Assembly: GCF_003253485.1 (NCBI RefSeq)
Contig: NZ_QKTX01000011.1
Location: forward strand, 121,596-185,595
DNA from: Algoriphagus aquaeductus
Lineage (GTDB): Bacteria; Bacteroidota; Bacteroidia; Cytophagales; Cyclobacteriaceae
Reading direction: 5' to 3'
DNA length: 64,000 bases
Below the pieces are notes generated by a model. That model searched no databases. It worked only from the letters and a program-made list of their open reading frames with translations, and was not told where the DNA came from. Position numbers and translations under genes: made by a program. Numbering within the stretch: position 1 is the first letter of the stretch; each line of letters begins with the position of its first letter. Positions 27,001-34,658 of the stretch are shown here, one piece after another.

Positions 27001-27726
27001 ATTGAGGAGCAAGTTGTCCGTGATGGAAACCAAAAACGAATTTTTCTCATAAGGGGTCAAATAGCGGGTCTGCAAGTCAAAAGAATTGAGCCCAAAGGGA
27101 TCGATCAGCTGAACCAAATCTTTGTTCTCGATATCTCTGGCCAAAAAATTAGCCAGCAAATAGCCGATGAAAATGATAATACTTCCCGAATAAATCGATC
27201 GGATATTTCGGGTAAAGATGATCAGCGCAAAAAACAAAGTACCTGCAAGCCATAGATTGGGAATCACTAAGGTCAACCAGGGTTGCAGGTAATTGATCAG
27301 CTCATTTGGGCCAAATCGCTCGGCATCGGTCCCAAAAAGCGGGCCCATGAGACTCCCCAGAAATATCCCCAGCAAAGCTCCGGAAGAAATAAATAACAAG
27401 GTGGCAAATGAACCCCAGAACCTTCCCATGAAGTATCCAAACTTGGAAATGGGATAGCTAAAAAGAAAAGTTCCTGTCTTGTGTTCGATGTCCCGGTAGA
27501 GCGGAACGCCCATGACGGCCGATGCAATCAAAATCCCGAAAATGGAAGACAAAAGCAAAAATTCCGCAACCACCACAGGGGAATTGTGAAATACTTTTTC
27601 AGAGGCAGGCGTATTTCCTGTTCCAAAAAGAATGAGAGGCACAATCACCAGCAACGCAAAGTAGATATAGGTGGCCGGACGGCTGAAGCGATACTTCAGT
27701 TCGAAGAGAAAGATATCCTTAAACAT
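24082..27726 (-). CDS. ABC transporter permease fused to an M1-family aminopeptidase
   Basis: 1214 residues. The first half (about 1-590) contains two blocks of ABC-2-type permease helices (start MFKDIFLFELKYRFSRP). The second half is a periplasmic M1 peptidase-like region, with VTAHELAHQWWGH near residue 950 and the third zinc ligand in SEALAEFSALI. This fusion is known across Bacteroidota but its substrate is not. The gene follows its ATPase by 10 bases, forming a complete ABC unit. The HExxH...E motif is intact, so the peptidase is probably active. Confidence 0.93.
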   Translation of the reverse strand: MFKDIFLFELKYRFSRPATYIYFALLVIVPLILFGTGNTPASEKVFHNSPVVVAEFLLLSSIFGILIASAVMGVPLYRDIEHKTGTFLFSYPISKFGYFMGRFWGSFATLLFISSGALLGIFLGSLMGPLFGTDAERFGPNELINYLQPWLTLVIPNLWLAGTLFFALIIFTRNIRSIYSGSIIIFIGYLLANFLARDIENKDLVQLIDPFGLNSFDLQTRYLTPYEKNSFLVSITDNLLLNRILWTLLGLLFFIGAYFRFNFTYFFQTPQKKSKAKAETLEAPVGVLKQVISDFSTQYQWKSLSTLTKIEVQNVLKDIYFRSILLGGMIFLVLDFWIGNTLYSVPNLPSTSFLMEYKGYDYTLFVFIILVFFTGEALHRDKATGYSIISDTFPVKDGIIIASKFLGMAFICLLLTSLPIVVGLIVQILKGYYLFDLHVYLIDSYLITLPDYLQMVMLVFAVHLVVNNKFAGHAAAIGIWVVMIILRNFADYNFNLFFFSYKPSYTWSDMNGLGHFAEFLIWFNMYWTAWGVFLVLFFSIFFSRGSEDSWKSRWQTAKSRLKRPATLLSVAFLIMALAAGAYIFMSVVYENNYLTVEEGKLRSVAYEQQLKKYERLPQPKYTKVNIKADLFPLEREAYFEAKVQLVNKTDAVIDSIHFNSSELSEFKVILRGDTLPYRFPLVYPSAKFQIFGKKEPQHWYQITALPQPMLPGDTLDLVIVSNKKFQGIPNSGYGREIVYNGTFFSGGIPRIGYVANNELSSDEDRKKYGLPPKPEDLPEHRDPYGESTLLFVGEADLISFEATVSTIPSQVAVAPGYLQREWEENGRRYFHYIQDTPIQAFFTFVSAEYELLKEEAFLPDGQKVNIEIFHHPTHTYNLDRFLAAYVDGLTYFSETYGNFQFRQMRLLEFPRYAGFAQSFPNTVPFSESFGWVADFKKPDDFDYVYYVTAHELAHQWWGHQITPNYTRGSNLISEALAEFSALILTERRYGKDNMKRFLKEELDNYLSGRSNEGKKENTFINCNRAYQWYYKGSLILYGLQDLIGQEAMNSALRSFNQEFGLRETPPFPGSYDLYDHLYAVTPDSVKYYLDDTWNKITLYDNKAEKVTAKKLADGEYEVTLNVRSQKLYADETGKESNAEYEADYIDVGIFAAEDKDENGRTRVNPLYIQKHKIKPGQSTITVKVKGDPVKAGIDPYNKLIDRLPDDNTAGIEKL

Positions 27727-27736
27727 GCCCAGGGGA

Positions 27737-28624
27737 TTAGATGGTGATCGGATCTACTTTTCTGGAAATAAAGCTGAAATACACATCTTCCAAATCGGCT
27801 GGAACCGACCCAAAACCACTTCCCGGATCTTCTTCACTTTCGATCCTCAGGCTCAATTTGCCTTCTTTGAGCTTGGTAGAAATCACATGAAAATCTTTTC
27901 TATACTGGTCCAATTCTGATTTTAGGATCGTTTTCTCGAAGATTTTTCCCTGAACCATCGCCAGACCTTCTTTGGGTGTACCCTGCATCAGCACTTCTCC
28001 AAAGCAGATAATGGCCATGTTGGAGCAGAGCGTATTCACGTCCTCGACAATGTGTGTGGAAAGGATCACGATGGTGTTTTCACCGATTTCGGAGAGAAGG
28101 TTATAAAAGCGGTTGCGCTCCGAAGGGTCCAGTCCGGCAGTAGGCTCGTCTACAATGATCAGGGATGGATTCCCGATCAATGCCTGGGCGATTCCGAATC
28201 GCTGCCGCATTCCCCCTGAGTAGGTGCCGAGGCCTTTTTTACGGTCTTTAAAAAGATTCACTTTTTGCAAAAGGGAAGCAACGAGTTCTTTTCGTTCGCT
28301 TTTGTTGCCGATGCCTTTCATCTGTGCAATGTGATCGAGCATAGTTTCTGCATTGATGCGGGGATAGAGGCCAAAGTCTTGGGGCAAGTAGCCCAGTCGC
28401 TCCCGTACGGCCTGTTTGTCTTTCAAGACATCAATTCCATCCAGGTGAATGCTGCCAAAATCCGCCTCCTGAAGCGTAGCGATGGTTCGCATCAGGGTGG
28501 ATTTTCCGGCTCCGTTTGGGCCTAAAAGTCCAAACATCCCCTGTGGAATGGTCAGGGAAATGTCATTGAGTGCTTTCACTCCGTTGGAGTAGGTTTTTGA
28601 GAGGTTTTTTATTACTAATTCCAT
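27737..28624 (-). CDS. ABC transporter ATP-binding protein
   Basis: 295 residues: Walker A GPNGAGKSTLMR, Q-loop LPQDFGLYPRI, signature YSGGMRQRFGIAQAL, Walker B LIIVDEPTAGLDP and the switch His in LSTHIVEDV. The C-terminal 80 residues are an extra domain found in ABC-2 ATPases. It powers the permease-peptidase fusion encoded just downstream. Confidence 0.96.
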   Translation of the reverse strand: MELVIKNLSKTYSNGVKALNDISLTIPQGMFGLLGPNGAGKSTLMRTIATLQEADFGSIHLDGIDVLKDKQAVRERLGYLPQDFGLYPRINAETMLDHIAQMKGIGNKSERKELVASLLQKVNLFKDRKKGLGTYSGGMRQRFGIAQALIGNPSLIIVDEPTAGLDPSERNRFYNLLSEIGENTIVILSTHIVEDVNTLCSNMAIICFGEVLMQGTPKEGLAMVQGKIFEKTILKSELDQYRKDFHVISTKLKEGKLSLRIESEEDPGSGFGSVPADLEDVYFSFISRKVDPITI

Positions 28625-28853
28625 AAAAGATTGGGGTTAGAGGTTTCTACTTGGGAAGGGGGATTTTGAAAAAAAAGAGAAAATCAATGATTACTTAGGA
28701 TTCAATATAGGGAAATGTTTGTAAACCTCTTTTTATCAATAGGTTAATCGAAGAAATTAGGGATTTAGAGCAGAATTTCCGGTATTGGTCAGTGCGGAAA
28801 GGGAAATTTTTTACTACTTCACGCAATATCTTACAATGAGAAGTTTTCAATTC

Positions 28854-30080
28854 ATGAAAAAGTCATCCCTCTATTTTCTTTTCCTTCTTACCCTCTTGTT
28901 TTCTTGTGAAAAGCGGGATTTCAAAAAGGAATCCGGACAGATCGAATCCTTTGCAGAAATGGTTAAAGCCGGAGTCAAACCCCTGGCCTTGGGCCCGCCG
29001 ATGACCTCTGCTGAGTTGGATCTTTTTATGCCGGAGGTGAAGCGCATCAGTCAGAAATACGGGTTGAGTTTCTATCGGGAAGCTACCTTGGTACAGGCCG
29101 ATTTGTTTCCTGTATCAAGTGTCGAGGGAAAGGAAGTGGTGCTTTTCTATAAAGGGAACACGCTCAAAGCTTATGAAGATCTGAAGCAGGAGTTGGCCGA
29201 GGAAAATATCAGTGCGATGAGAAAAAGAGAGCTAAGTCGGAGATTCGGTCGATTATTGGGCTATCCGACGGAGCGAATCAATGACTTGCTGGCTGAAAAT
29301 TCTGCCTTTCGGGACTTGGAGGATTTTGGTATTCAAGGACTGGAGGTGAAGTGGTTTTACAAAGATTTGGTCAAAGCCAAAGCTTTTTACCAAACGACGC
29401 TTGGTCTGGAACTGGTGGAGGAAAGTGAAAGCACAGCCAAATTTCTGATCTCAGGAGATTCCTTTTTGACGCTTCAGTCCATTGCCGATTCAGGATACAC
29501 CGGCGCCGAACCCAAATCCGTGGCTTTGGCTTTTCTCACCGATCAATTGGAAGGGTGGTATGCTCACCTGCAGGAGCAAAAAGTCATGATCAAATATCCG
29601 CTCAAGCAAAATCCGGGAGGTCCGCACGACGGCTTTGTGGCGGTGGACCCGGAAGGGTATCTCCTGGAGTTTGAGACCTTTTTTCAGCATCCGGAAAATG
29701 AAGTCCTGATGCCCGAATTGGCCGAGTTGCAGCCCAAATCAACAAGAATTGAAGGGGATTTACAGTTTAAGGGCTCGGTGGTTTGGTTGTATTATAAGGA
29801 CATGTTGCCTGCCGAACTCTTTGTGGAGGAAAGCCTGGGACTTACCAAAAGTGCCGATCAAGGATGGGCTAAAGTGTACCGATTTTCCCAACATGGTTAC
29901 CTCGGCTTGGTCGATGGACTGAGAGGCATGAATACCTTTTCCCCTGAAAAACTGGTAGAATTAAGCATCGATCTCGAAAACCCAGGCCCTTGGGAAAACT
30001 ACCTAAAGACAAATTCTCCCGACTCCACCCGAAAAGCCAATTCCTTCAAAGATGCCGGTGGATATCAGTTTAGGTTTTGA
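28854..30080 (+). CDS. lipoprotein with VOC/glyoxalase-like domain
   Basis: 408 residues from the ATG at 28854, giving a lipoprotein signal (MKKSSLYFLFLLTLLFSC). A helical region (residues about 20-150) comes first, then a VOC domain (VKWFYKDLVKAKAFYQTTLG, LALAFLTDQLEGW, GFVAVDPEGYLLEFETF) and a degenerate second VOC-like half (VVWLYYKDMLPAELFVEESLG). Exported VOC proteins are unusual; the function is unknown. No neighbour gives a hint. Confidence 0.75.
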   Translation: MKKSSLYFLFLLTLLFSCEKRDFKKESGQIESFAEMVKAGVKPLALGPPMTSAELDLFMPEVKRISQKYGLSFYREATLVQADLFPVSSVEGKEVVLFYKGNTLKAYEDLKQELAEENISAMRKRELSRRFGRLLGYPTERINDLLAENSAFRDLEDFGIQGLEVKWFYKDLVKAKAFYQTTLGLELVEESESTAKFLISGDSFLTLQSIADSGYTGAEPKSVALAFLTDQLEGWYAHLQEQKVMIKYPLKQNPGGPHDGFVAVDPEGYLLEFETFFQHPENEVLMPELAELQPKSTRIEGDLQFKGSVVWLYYKDMLPAELFVEESLGLTKSADQGWAKVYRFSQHGYLGLVDGLRGMNTFSPEKLVELSIDLENPGPWENYLKTNSPDSTRKANSFKDAGGYQFRF

Positions 30081-30110
30081 CCTTCTTTCAAGACACTAGA
30101 TTTTTTATTG

Positions 30111-30187
30111 ACCACATAGACACATAGAAAGCATAGAAAAATGAGTACAATATTTTAGAACTGTGTAGACTTAAATGAATAAGTGGA
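30111..30187. repeat. CATAG palindromic repeat, copy A (right arm decayed)
   Basis: Left arm intact (30111-30140, ACCACATAGACACATAGAAA then GCATAG). The right arm at 30161-30187 matches the consensus at about 17 of 27 positions. Confidence 0.7.
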
Positions 30188-30228
30188 ACTAATAAAACCG
30201 ATGTACAGAAAGTATGATTTTCATAATA

Positions 30229-30305
30229 ACCACATAGGCACATAGAAAACATAGAAAATAAATCATCCTTCTGGAAAACTATGTGAACCTATGTGTCTAT
30301 GTGGT
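30229..30305. repeat. CATAG palindromic repeat, copy B
   Basis: Left arm 30229-30258 with three CATAG words at 8-9-nt spacing. Right arm 30279-30305 with the three complementary CTATG words ending CTATGTGGT. The arms can form a stem of about 25 bp. Confidence 0.92.
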
Positions 30306-30460
30306 AATCCTTTTTTTAATTATTTAATTGTTCAAGAGAAATGCCATCTAGCCCCTCTAGGACCGAAAAAATATACTTTCAACTCATTGTAAATCAATAG
30401 AAAAACAGTTTTTTACACTTTATAATAGAACAAGGTCAAGGATTTTTACCATAAATTTTT

Positions 30461-30871
30461 ATGAGAAATACGAGAAAACAAATTGATGAGCTTTCCTATC
30501 AAATCATCGGGGCAGCTATTGAGGTTCACAAGCATATCGGGCCGGGAATGCTGGAAAGTGTGTATCAAACCTGTTTGGAGATAGAATTAACAACGCGGGG
30601 ATTGTCATTTCAACAAGAACTCGAAATACCGATTGAGTACAAAGGGCACCATGTTCAAGGTTTGTTCAGATGTGATTTCCTGGTTGAAAGCCAAATTGTG
30701 ATAGAACTGAAGACGGTGGCTGAACTTTTGCCAATCCATGAAGCCCAAGTGATCAATTATATGAACCTGCTAAAAATCCCAAAGGGAATCCTGTTGAATT
30801 TCAATGTGACCAATTTATTCCAACACGGACAAAAAACCTTTGTGAGTAAATACTATAGCTCACTTTGGTGA
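30461..30871 (+). CDS. GxxExxY-family protein
   Basis: 136 residues. The family motif GPGMLESVY is at residues 28-36, and a PD-(D/E)xK-nuclease-like core follows: CDFLVESQIVIELKTVAEL (D...ExK) at about 69-90, then HEAQVINYMNLLKIPKGIL. The biochemical function of this widespread family is not established. It has a 155-base leader and is enclosed by palindromic repeats: A and B upstream, C starting 9 bases after its stop. Length is normal and the frame intact. The start ATG is preceded by an A/T-rich stretch without a Shine-Dalgarno. Confidence 0.92.
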   Translation: MRNTRKQIDELSYQIIGAAIEVHKHIGPGMLESVYQTCLEIELTTRGLSFQQELEIPIEYKGHHVQGLFRCDFLVESQIVIELKTVAELLPIHEAQVINYMNLLKIPKGILLNFNVTNLFQHGQKTFVSKYYSSLW

Positions 30872-30880
30872 TATTATTTA

Positions 30881-30956
30881 ACCACATAGACATATAGAAA
30901 ACATAGAAATAGGCTAATCCTCCTAAAACTTATGTGTCTCTATGTGCCTATGTGGT
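30881..30956. repeat. CATAG palindromic repeat, copy C
   Basis: Left arm 30881-30910 (ACCACATAGACATATAGAAA...), right arm 30930-30956 (...CTATGTGCCTATGTGGT). It lies directly downstream of the GxxExxY stop codon. Confidence 0.92.
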
Positions 30957-31069
30957 GTTATTCTTCTTTTTGAAATCCAATTTAGCCATTGAGGATTTTG
31001 TGGTTTTTTAAAGAGCCAGAATATTCTATGTTTATATTCCTTCTACTGCTTTCTTGAAAAATAAAACTT

Positions 31070-32752
31070 ATGAAAAAAATAGCGCTTTTCGTATTTCTCG
31101 TTTTTGGCTCCCTGTGGGCTGAAGCCACCGAGCTGGTCAATCTGATCACTACCTATCAGGCCGATCGGGGGGCGCTTTCTCGTCTGTACACCAATCGGTT
31201 ATCAGCGGAGTATTTTGCCCGAATGGAGTCCTTCAATCAAGACTACCTCAAGACACTCCAATCCCAAAACTATGACGCACTCTCCGAAGACGGGAAAATC
31301 GACTATGTCCTCTTTCGCAATTTCCTCGAAAAGCAACTCGCCGAGCTTGACCTCGAAAAGCGGGATTTTATGGCAATTCAGTCGGTAGTTGCTTTCGGTA
31401 AGCCATTGGAAGACTTTGTCGTGGCCCGTCGCCGAGCAAAACAACCGGACGCTCAGGCCTTGGCTGCGTCTTGGGATGCCGTGGCCAAAGCCGTAGCAGC
31501 CCAACACAAATCCTTGGCCTCTGCCTCAAAATACACTTCATGGCAACAAGCTGACTTGGCCGCTCAAGCCGTGGAAAGCCTCAGCCGGGTGGTTAAAGAG
31601 GCCTATGATTTCTACTACGATTATGATCCAGCTTTCACTTGGTGGATGCCTGAACCTTGGAAAAAACTCGACGCAAATATGAAAGCCTATGCTAAAGCCC
31701 TTCGCGAGCACTATACCAACTCGGTCAAAGATGATGGAAGCGCAATCATCGGTAAGCCGATTGGAAGGGAAGCGTTGGAGAAGCAACTGGCCTTCGAAAT
31801 GATCGCCTATTCTCCCGAAGAGCTGATCGCCGAGGCAGAGAAGCAGTTTGCCTGGTGTGAAAAGGAAATGCTGAAAGCCTCCAATGAACTCGGATTTGGC
31901 AATGACTGGAAAGCAGCCTTGGAAATGGTGAAGGAAACCTATCTGCCTGCCGGAGCGTGGCCGGAAGAAGTAGCTAAACTTGGAGAAGAGGCAATCGACA
32001 TCATGGTCAAAAATGACTGGCTGACTGTGCCACCCCTGGCAATCGAAACCTGGCGAACCAGCATGATCTCCGCGGAAAGACAGCGAGTGAGTCCCTTTTT
32101 CCTAGGAGGTGAAGTAATTCAAATTTCCTACCCCACCTCTGAGATGAGTCACGAGGAAAAGATGATGTCTATGCGGGGGAATAATCCCCATTTTTCCAGA
32201 GCGACAGTGCAGCATGAACTCATCCCGGGCCACCATCTGCAGCAGTTTATGAATCAACGCTACATGACGCATCGACGGCCTTTCGGCACGCCATTCTGGA
32301 CCGAGGGCTGGGCTTTGTATTGGGAGTTTGTGCTTTGGGACCGCAATTTCCCGAGGGACGCCAAAGACAAAGTCGGCATGCTTTTCTGGAGAATGCACCG
32401 CTGTGCACGGATTATTTTCTCCTTGAATTATCACTTGGGGAAAATGACACCTCAGCAATGCATCGACCTGCTTGTGGACAAAGTCGGTCACGAGCGTGCC
32501 AATGCAGAGGCGGAGGTGAGACGCTCCTTCGAAGGAAGCTATGGACCGCTCTACCAAATCGCCTATATGATCGGAGCTTTGGAAATCTATTCGATGAGAA
32601 AAGAACTAGTCGACTCCGGCAAGATGCCTGAGAAGCAATTCCACGACTTGATCCTAACCCAAAACGCCATGCCGATTGAAATCCTGAGAGCAAAAGTAAC
32701 TGGTAAGCCACTGGATAAGAATCACAAGGCGAGTTGGAGGTTTTTAGATTAA
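31070..32752 (+). CDS. DUF885 family metallopeptidase-like protein
   Basis: 560 residues with a signal peptide (MKKIALFVFLVFGSLWAEA). DUF885 features include VQHELIPGHHLQQ near residue 382 (HExxxGHH) and TEGWALYWEFVLW with the downstream Glu, plus LADKVGHERANAEAEVRRS-like C-terminal helices. The HExxx(x)H plus E arrangement suggests a zinc peptidase acting in the periplasm. No substrate is known. It is convergent with the propeller gene with only 2 bases between the stop codons. Confidence 0.88.
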   Translation: MKKIALFVFLVFGSLWAEATELVNLITTYQADRGALSRLYTNRLSAEYFARMESFNQDYLKTLQSQNYDALSEDGKIDYVLFRNFLEKQLAELDLEKRDFMAIQSVVAFGKPLEDFVVARRRAKQPDAQALAASWDAVAKAVAAQHKSLASASKYTSWQQADLAAQAVESLSRVVKEAYDFYYDYDPAFTWWMPEPWKKLDANMKAYAKALREHYTNSVKDDGSAIIGKPIGREALEKQLAFEMIAYSPEELIAEAEKQFAWCEKEMLKASNELGFGNDWKAALEMVKETYLPAGAWPEEVAKLGEEAIDIMVKNDWLTVPPLAIETWRTSMISAERQRVSPFFLGGEVIQISYPTSEMSHEEKMMSMRGNNPHFSRATVQHELIPGHHLQQFMNQRYMTHRRPFGTPFWTEGWALYWEFVLWDRNFPRDAKDKVGMLFWRMHRCARIIFSLNYHLGKMTPQQCIDLLVDKVGHERANAEAEVRRSFEGSYGPLYQIAYMIGALEIYSMRKELVDSGKMPEKQFHDLILTQNAMPIEILRAKVTGKPLDKNHKASWRFLD

Positions 32753-32754
32753 GA

Positions 32755-33948
32755 TTAAAACTCCCGGATACTGAGTTTGAGAATGTAAGGATTTTCGTAC
32801 TCGTTAAACCGATCATAGATCTGCTTTATTCGTGGATTTGCCTGAAGGAATGCAGAAAGGTTGGGATGATCTTTTAATTTTTCGATGGCTGATTTGACCT
32901 CATATGGGTCAATAGAGAAGTAAATATGGTCTTCCTCACTTCCTATAGGAGCTAAAGTAAAATAGGAAGACAAATCTTCAAACTCAGTTCCAAAACCAGA
33001 ATCCCAAGCTTTGATCAATTTGAGTTTTCCTGAGGATTTTTCGAGGATTGCGGGGTAAAAATCGGACTGATGTCTGAATCGGAGGTAATAGTGTTTGTTA
33101 GTTGGCTGAATGGTAAACAGAGTGATATAATTCTGTTTCTTTAGCTCTTCACGATATTCCATGATATTCGTAAAGCTCCTTTGGTACACTTCACGAGGAA
33201 CCTTATTAGATCCAGCATTGAATGTGACAAAAGGAGAAACTTGTTTTGCAGCAATTGAATAGATAGTGTCTCTGTCTGAAAAAAATAGTTCTACGCCTGA
33301 CTGACTCCCAAAAAAGACATCGTGATTTAGCACGTTAAGGAAGTTCCTTTCATTGTCTATAGGCAAAAACCCGTTGGTTTTTTCTCCTGATTCTGGAGAA
33401 ACCAAGATTAGCCGATCTCCTTCTCCATCAAAAAATGCTCCTCCATAAATAAGGTATTCTTTTCCTAGCGGGAAAAAGGATAAAGAGGTGTAAAGAAATC
33501 TGTTTTTCCACTCCTTTTGAAAGTCACCCGCCAAATTGTAGCTGATTAGTTTTCCACTGGTGCGATCGAGGACTTCCATCAATTGGCTAAATTCGTTCCA
33601 ACGGATATCATCGAGAGATTGAAATTCTCCCGGACCTTCTCCTTTGTCACTGATGGTTCGGATTACTCTTCCCTCCAGGTCAGTAAGTAGAATAAGGTCT
33701 GGAGCCAAAAGCCAATAGCTTTTTTCCTGCTTGATCAATCGTTTGACCCGTTTAATTGGGAGGTCTTCACTACCGAAGAGAGGAAAAACCTCCTTTATTT
33801 GAAATACAGAATCAAATTGGTCACTTTCTGCGTTCTTTAAGTCAAAGGAAACTTCTACTGATTGTTTTTTATCCCCATCATGGGAAGAGTTACAACTACT
33901 AAAAAAGAGGAAACCAAGGATTATCAAAAGGTTTGAAATCGTTTTCAT
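32755..33948 (-). CDS. 6-bladed beta-propeller lipoprotein
   Basis: 397 residues with a lipoprotein signal (MKTISNLLIILGFLFFSSC). The propeller family motif SDKGEGPGEFQSLDDI is near residue 98-113, preceded by LLTDLEGRVIRT, and blades repeat through to the C-terminus (LKLSIREF). This family (PF17170 as I know it) is usually encoded next to small secreted peptides of the NVEAL type. Such a peptide gene lies just upstream here, separated by a hairpin. The role of the pair is not established. Confidence 0.87.
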   Translation of the reverse strand: MKTISNLLIILGFLFFSSCNSSHDGDKKQSVEVSFDLKNAESDQFDSVFQIKEVFPLFGSEDLPIKRVKRLIKQEKSYWLLAPDLILLTDLEGRVIRTISDKGEGPGEFQSLDDIRWNEFSQLMEVLDRTSGKLISYNLAGDFQKEWKNRFLYTSLSFFPLGKEYLIYGGAFFDGEGDRLILVSPESGEKTNGFLPIDNERNFLNVLNHDVFFGSQSGVELFFSDRDTIYSIAAKQVSPFVTFNAGSNKVPREVYQRSFTNIMEYREELKKQNYITLFTIQPTNKHYYLRFRHQSDFYPAILEKSSGKLKLIKAWDSGFGTEFEDLSSYFTLAPIGSEEDHIYFSIDPYEVKSAIEKLKDHPNLSAFLQANPRIKQIYDRFNEYENPYILKLSIREF

Positions 33949-34005
33949 TTGGGTTTGGATTGCAAAATATCTAATAGATTAGGTAACGATTTTTGTTTAA
34001 AGAGG

Positions 34006-34038
34006 TGAACCTGTCCCATACTATATGGAACAGGTTCA
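34006..34038 (-). terminator. hairpin between the small peptide and the propeller gene
   Basis: TGAACCTGT (34006-34014) pairs with ACAGGTTCA (34030-34038), and inner bases CCAT/ATGG extend the stem. On the minus strand it is followed by CTCTTTAAAC, so it may be a leaky terminator that makes peptide mRNA more abundant than propeller mRNA. Confidence 0.7.
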
Positions 34039-34046
34039 TGGAATTT

Positions 34047-34253
34047 TTAAGAGCAAGCCTGACCTGTGCAAGAATTAAGTGGGTTGTCAGTTAAAGAACA
34101 GCACATCTCACCCGAACTGGACTCAGACATGGCATAATACTTTGCCTTTTCACAGGAAGGAGTGCAGGGAGGCGGATCAACTGATGCCTGAGCCCTTACG
34201 TGGGATAGGCCCATTGTCCCCAACAGACCTACTAGAAGAAATAGTTTTTTTAT
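34047..34253 (-). CDS. small secreted Cys-rich peptide (NVEAL-like context), apparent AUA start
   Basis: 68 residues. The frame starts with a signal peptide of the form xKKLFLLVGLLGTMGLSHVR-AQA, then PPPCTPSCEKAKYYAM, EMCCSLTDN and SCTGQACS with seven cysteines. The codon at the natural start is ATA, followed by AAA AAA CTA. The frame is closed upstream by a stop five codons before, so no ATG is available except one inside the signal helix. Either AUA initiates, or a TTG/CTG within the helix is used, or the A-run carries a sequence error. It lies immediately upstream of the propeller lipoprotein, as in other Bacteroidota. Confidence 0.65.
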   Translation of the reverse strand: MKKLFLLVGLLGTMGLSHVRAQASVDPPPCTPSCEKAKYYAMSESSSGEMCCSLTDNPLNSCTGQACS

Positions 34254-34310
34254 GGTGTAGTGAAATTAGTTTTCAAGAATTATCCACGGGTATACGTGAG
34301 GCCTCGTTAC

Positions 34311-34318
34311 CAAACTTA
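34311..34318 (-). promoter_or_regulatory. -7 element for the peptide-propeller operon
   Basis: TAAGTTTG on the minus strand, 58 nt before the ATA codon at 34253. The -33 region is an A/T homopolymer stretch without a clear TTG. Confidence 0.4.
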
Positions 34319-34469
34319 TATATTCGGGCATTTTTTTTTTTTGAATGGAAAAATTCATTTTCCGATGGACTGTCCCTAGCTCGCTCGACATACAATTAAG
34401 TTCAAGGCCAAAGGAACTTCCTTTTGGATTAAAGAATTAATTCTATCTTGTCCAAAAAGCTTTGGGACT

Positions 34470-34601
34470 ATGGACTATCTAAAAACTTTTGGCTATTTAC
34501 TTTTCGTTGGGGTGCAGTTGGCGTTTGTTTTAGGGGTTTTCTGGCTGGTTTTTTACTACAGTTGGAAAACGTTGAAAGAGTTTCGAAAAAGCAGGAATTA
34601 A
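34470..34601 (+). CDS. 43-residue single-helix membrane protein
   Basis: ATG at 34470 to TAA at 34601: MDYLKTFGYLLFVGVQLAFV, then LGVFWLVFYYSW and a basic tail KTLKEFRKSRN. One clear membrane helix with a positive-inside C-terminus. A strong terminator begins at the next base, and a plausible promoter (TTTTGG...TATCTTG) precedes it. The overlapping frame at 34448-34639 runs through the terminator and is rejected. Function unknown. Confidence 0.65.
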   Translation: MDYLKTFGYLLFVGVQLAFVLGVFWLVFYYSWKTLKEFRKSRN

Positions 34602-34631
34602 AAAAAGGAAGGCCATTTGACCTTCCTTTTT
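34602..34631 (+). terminator. terminator after the 43-residue gene
   Basis: AAAAAGGAAGG and CCTTCCTTTTT form an 11-bp stem around CCATTTGA; T-rich on the plus strand. On the minus strand it also serves no gene, since the next minus gene ends at 34659 and reads towards it, so it may terminate both. Confidence 0.85.
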
Positions 34632-34658
34632 GCTTATAATAAGTAACCAATTAAGTAC

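Noticed and set aside
34448..34639. 63-codon plus-strand frame overlapping the 43-residue gene
   Set aside because: It reads through the terminator stem; the other frame gives a proper membrane helix and ends right before the stem.
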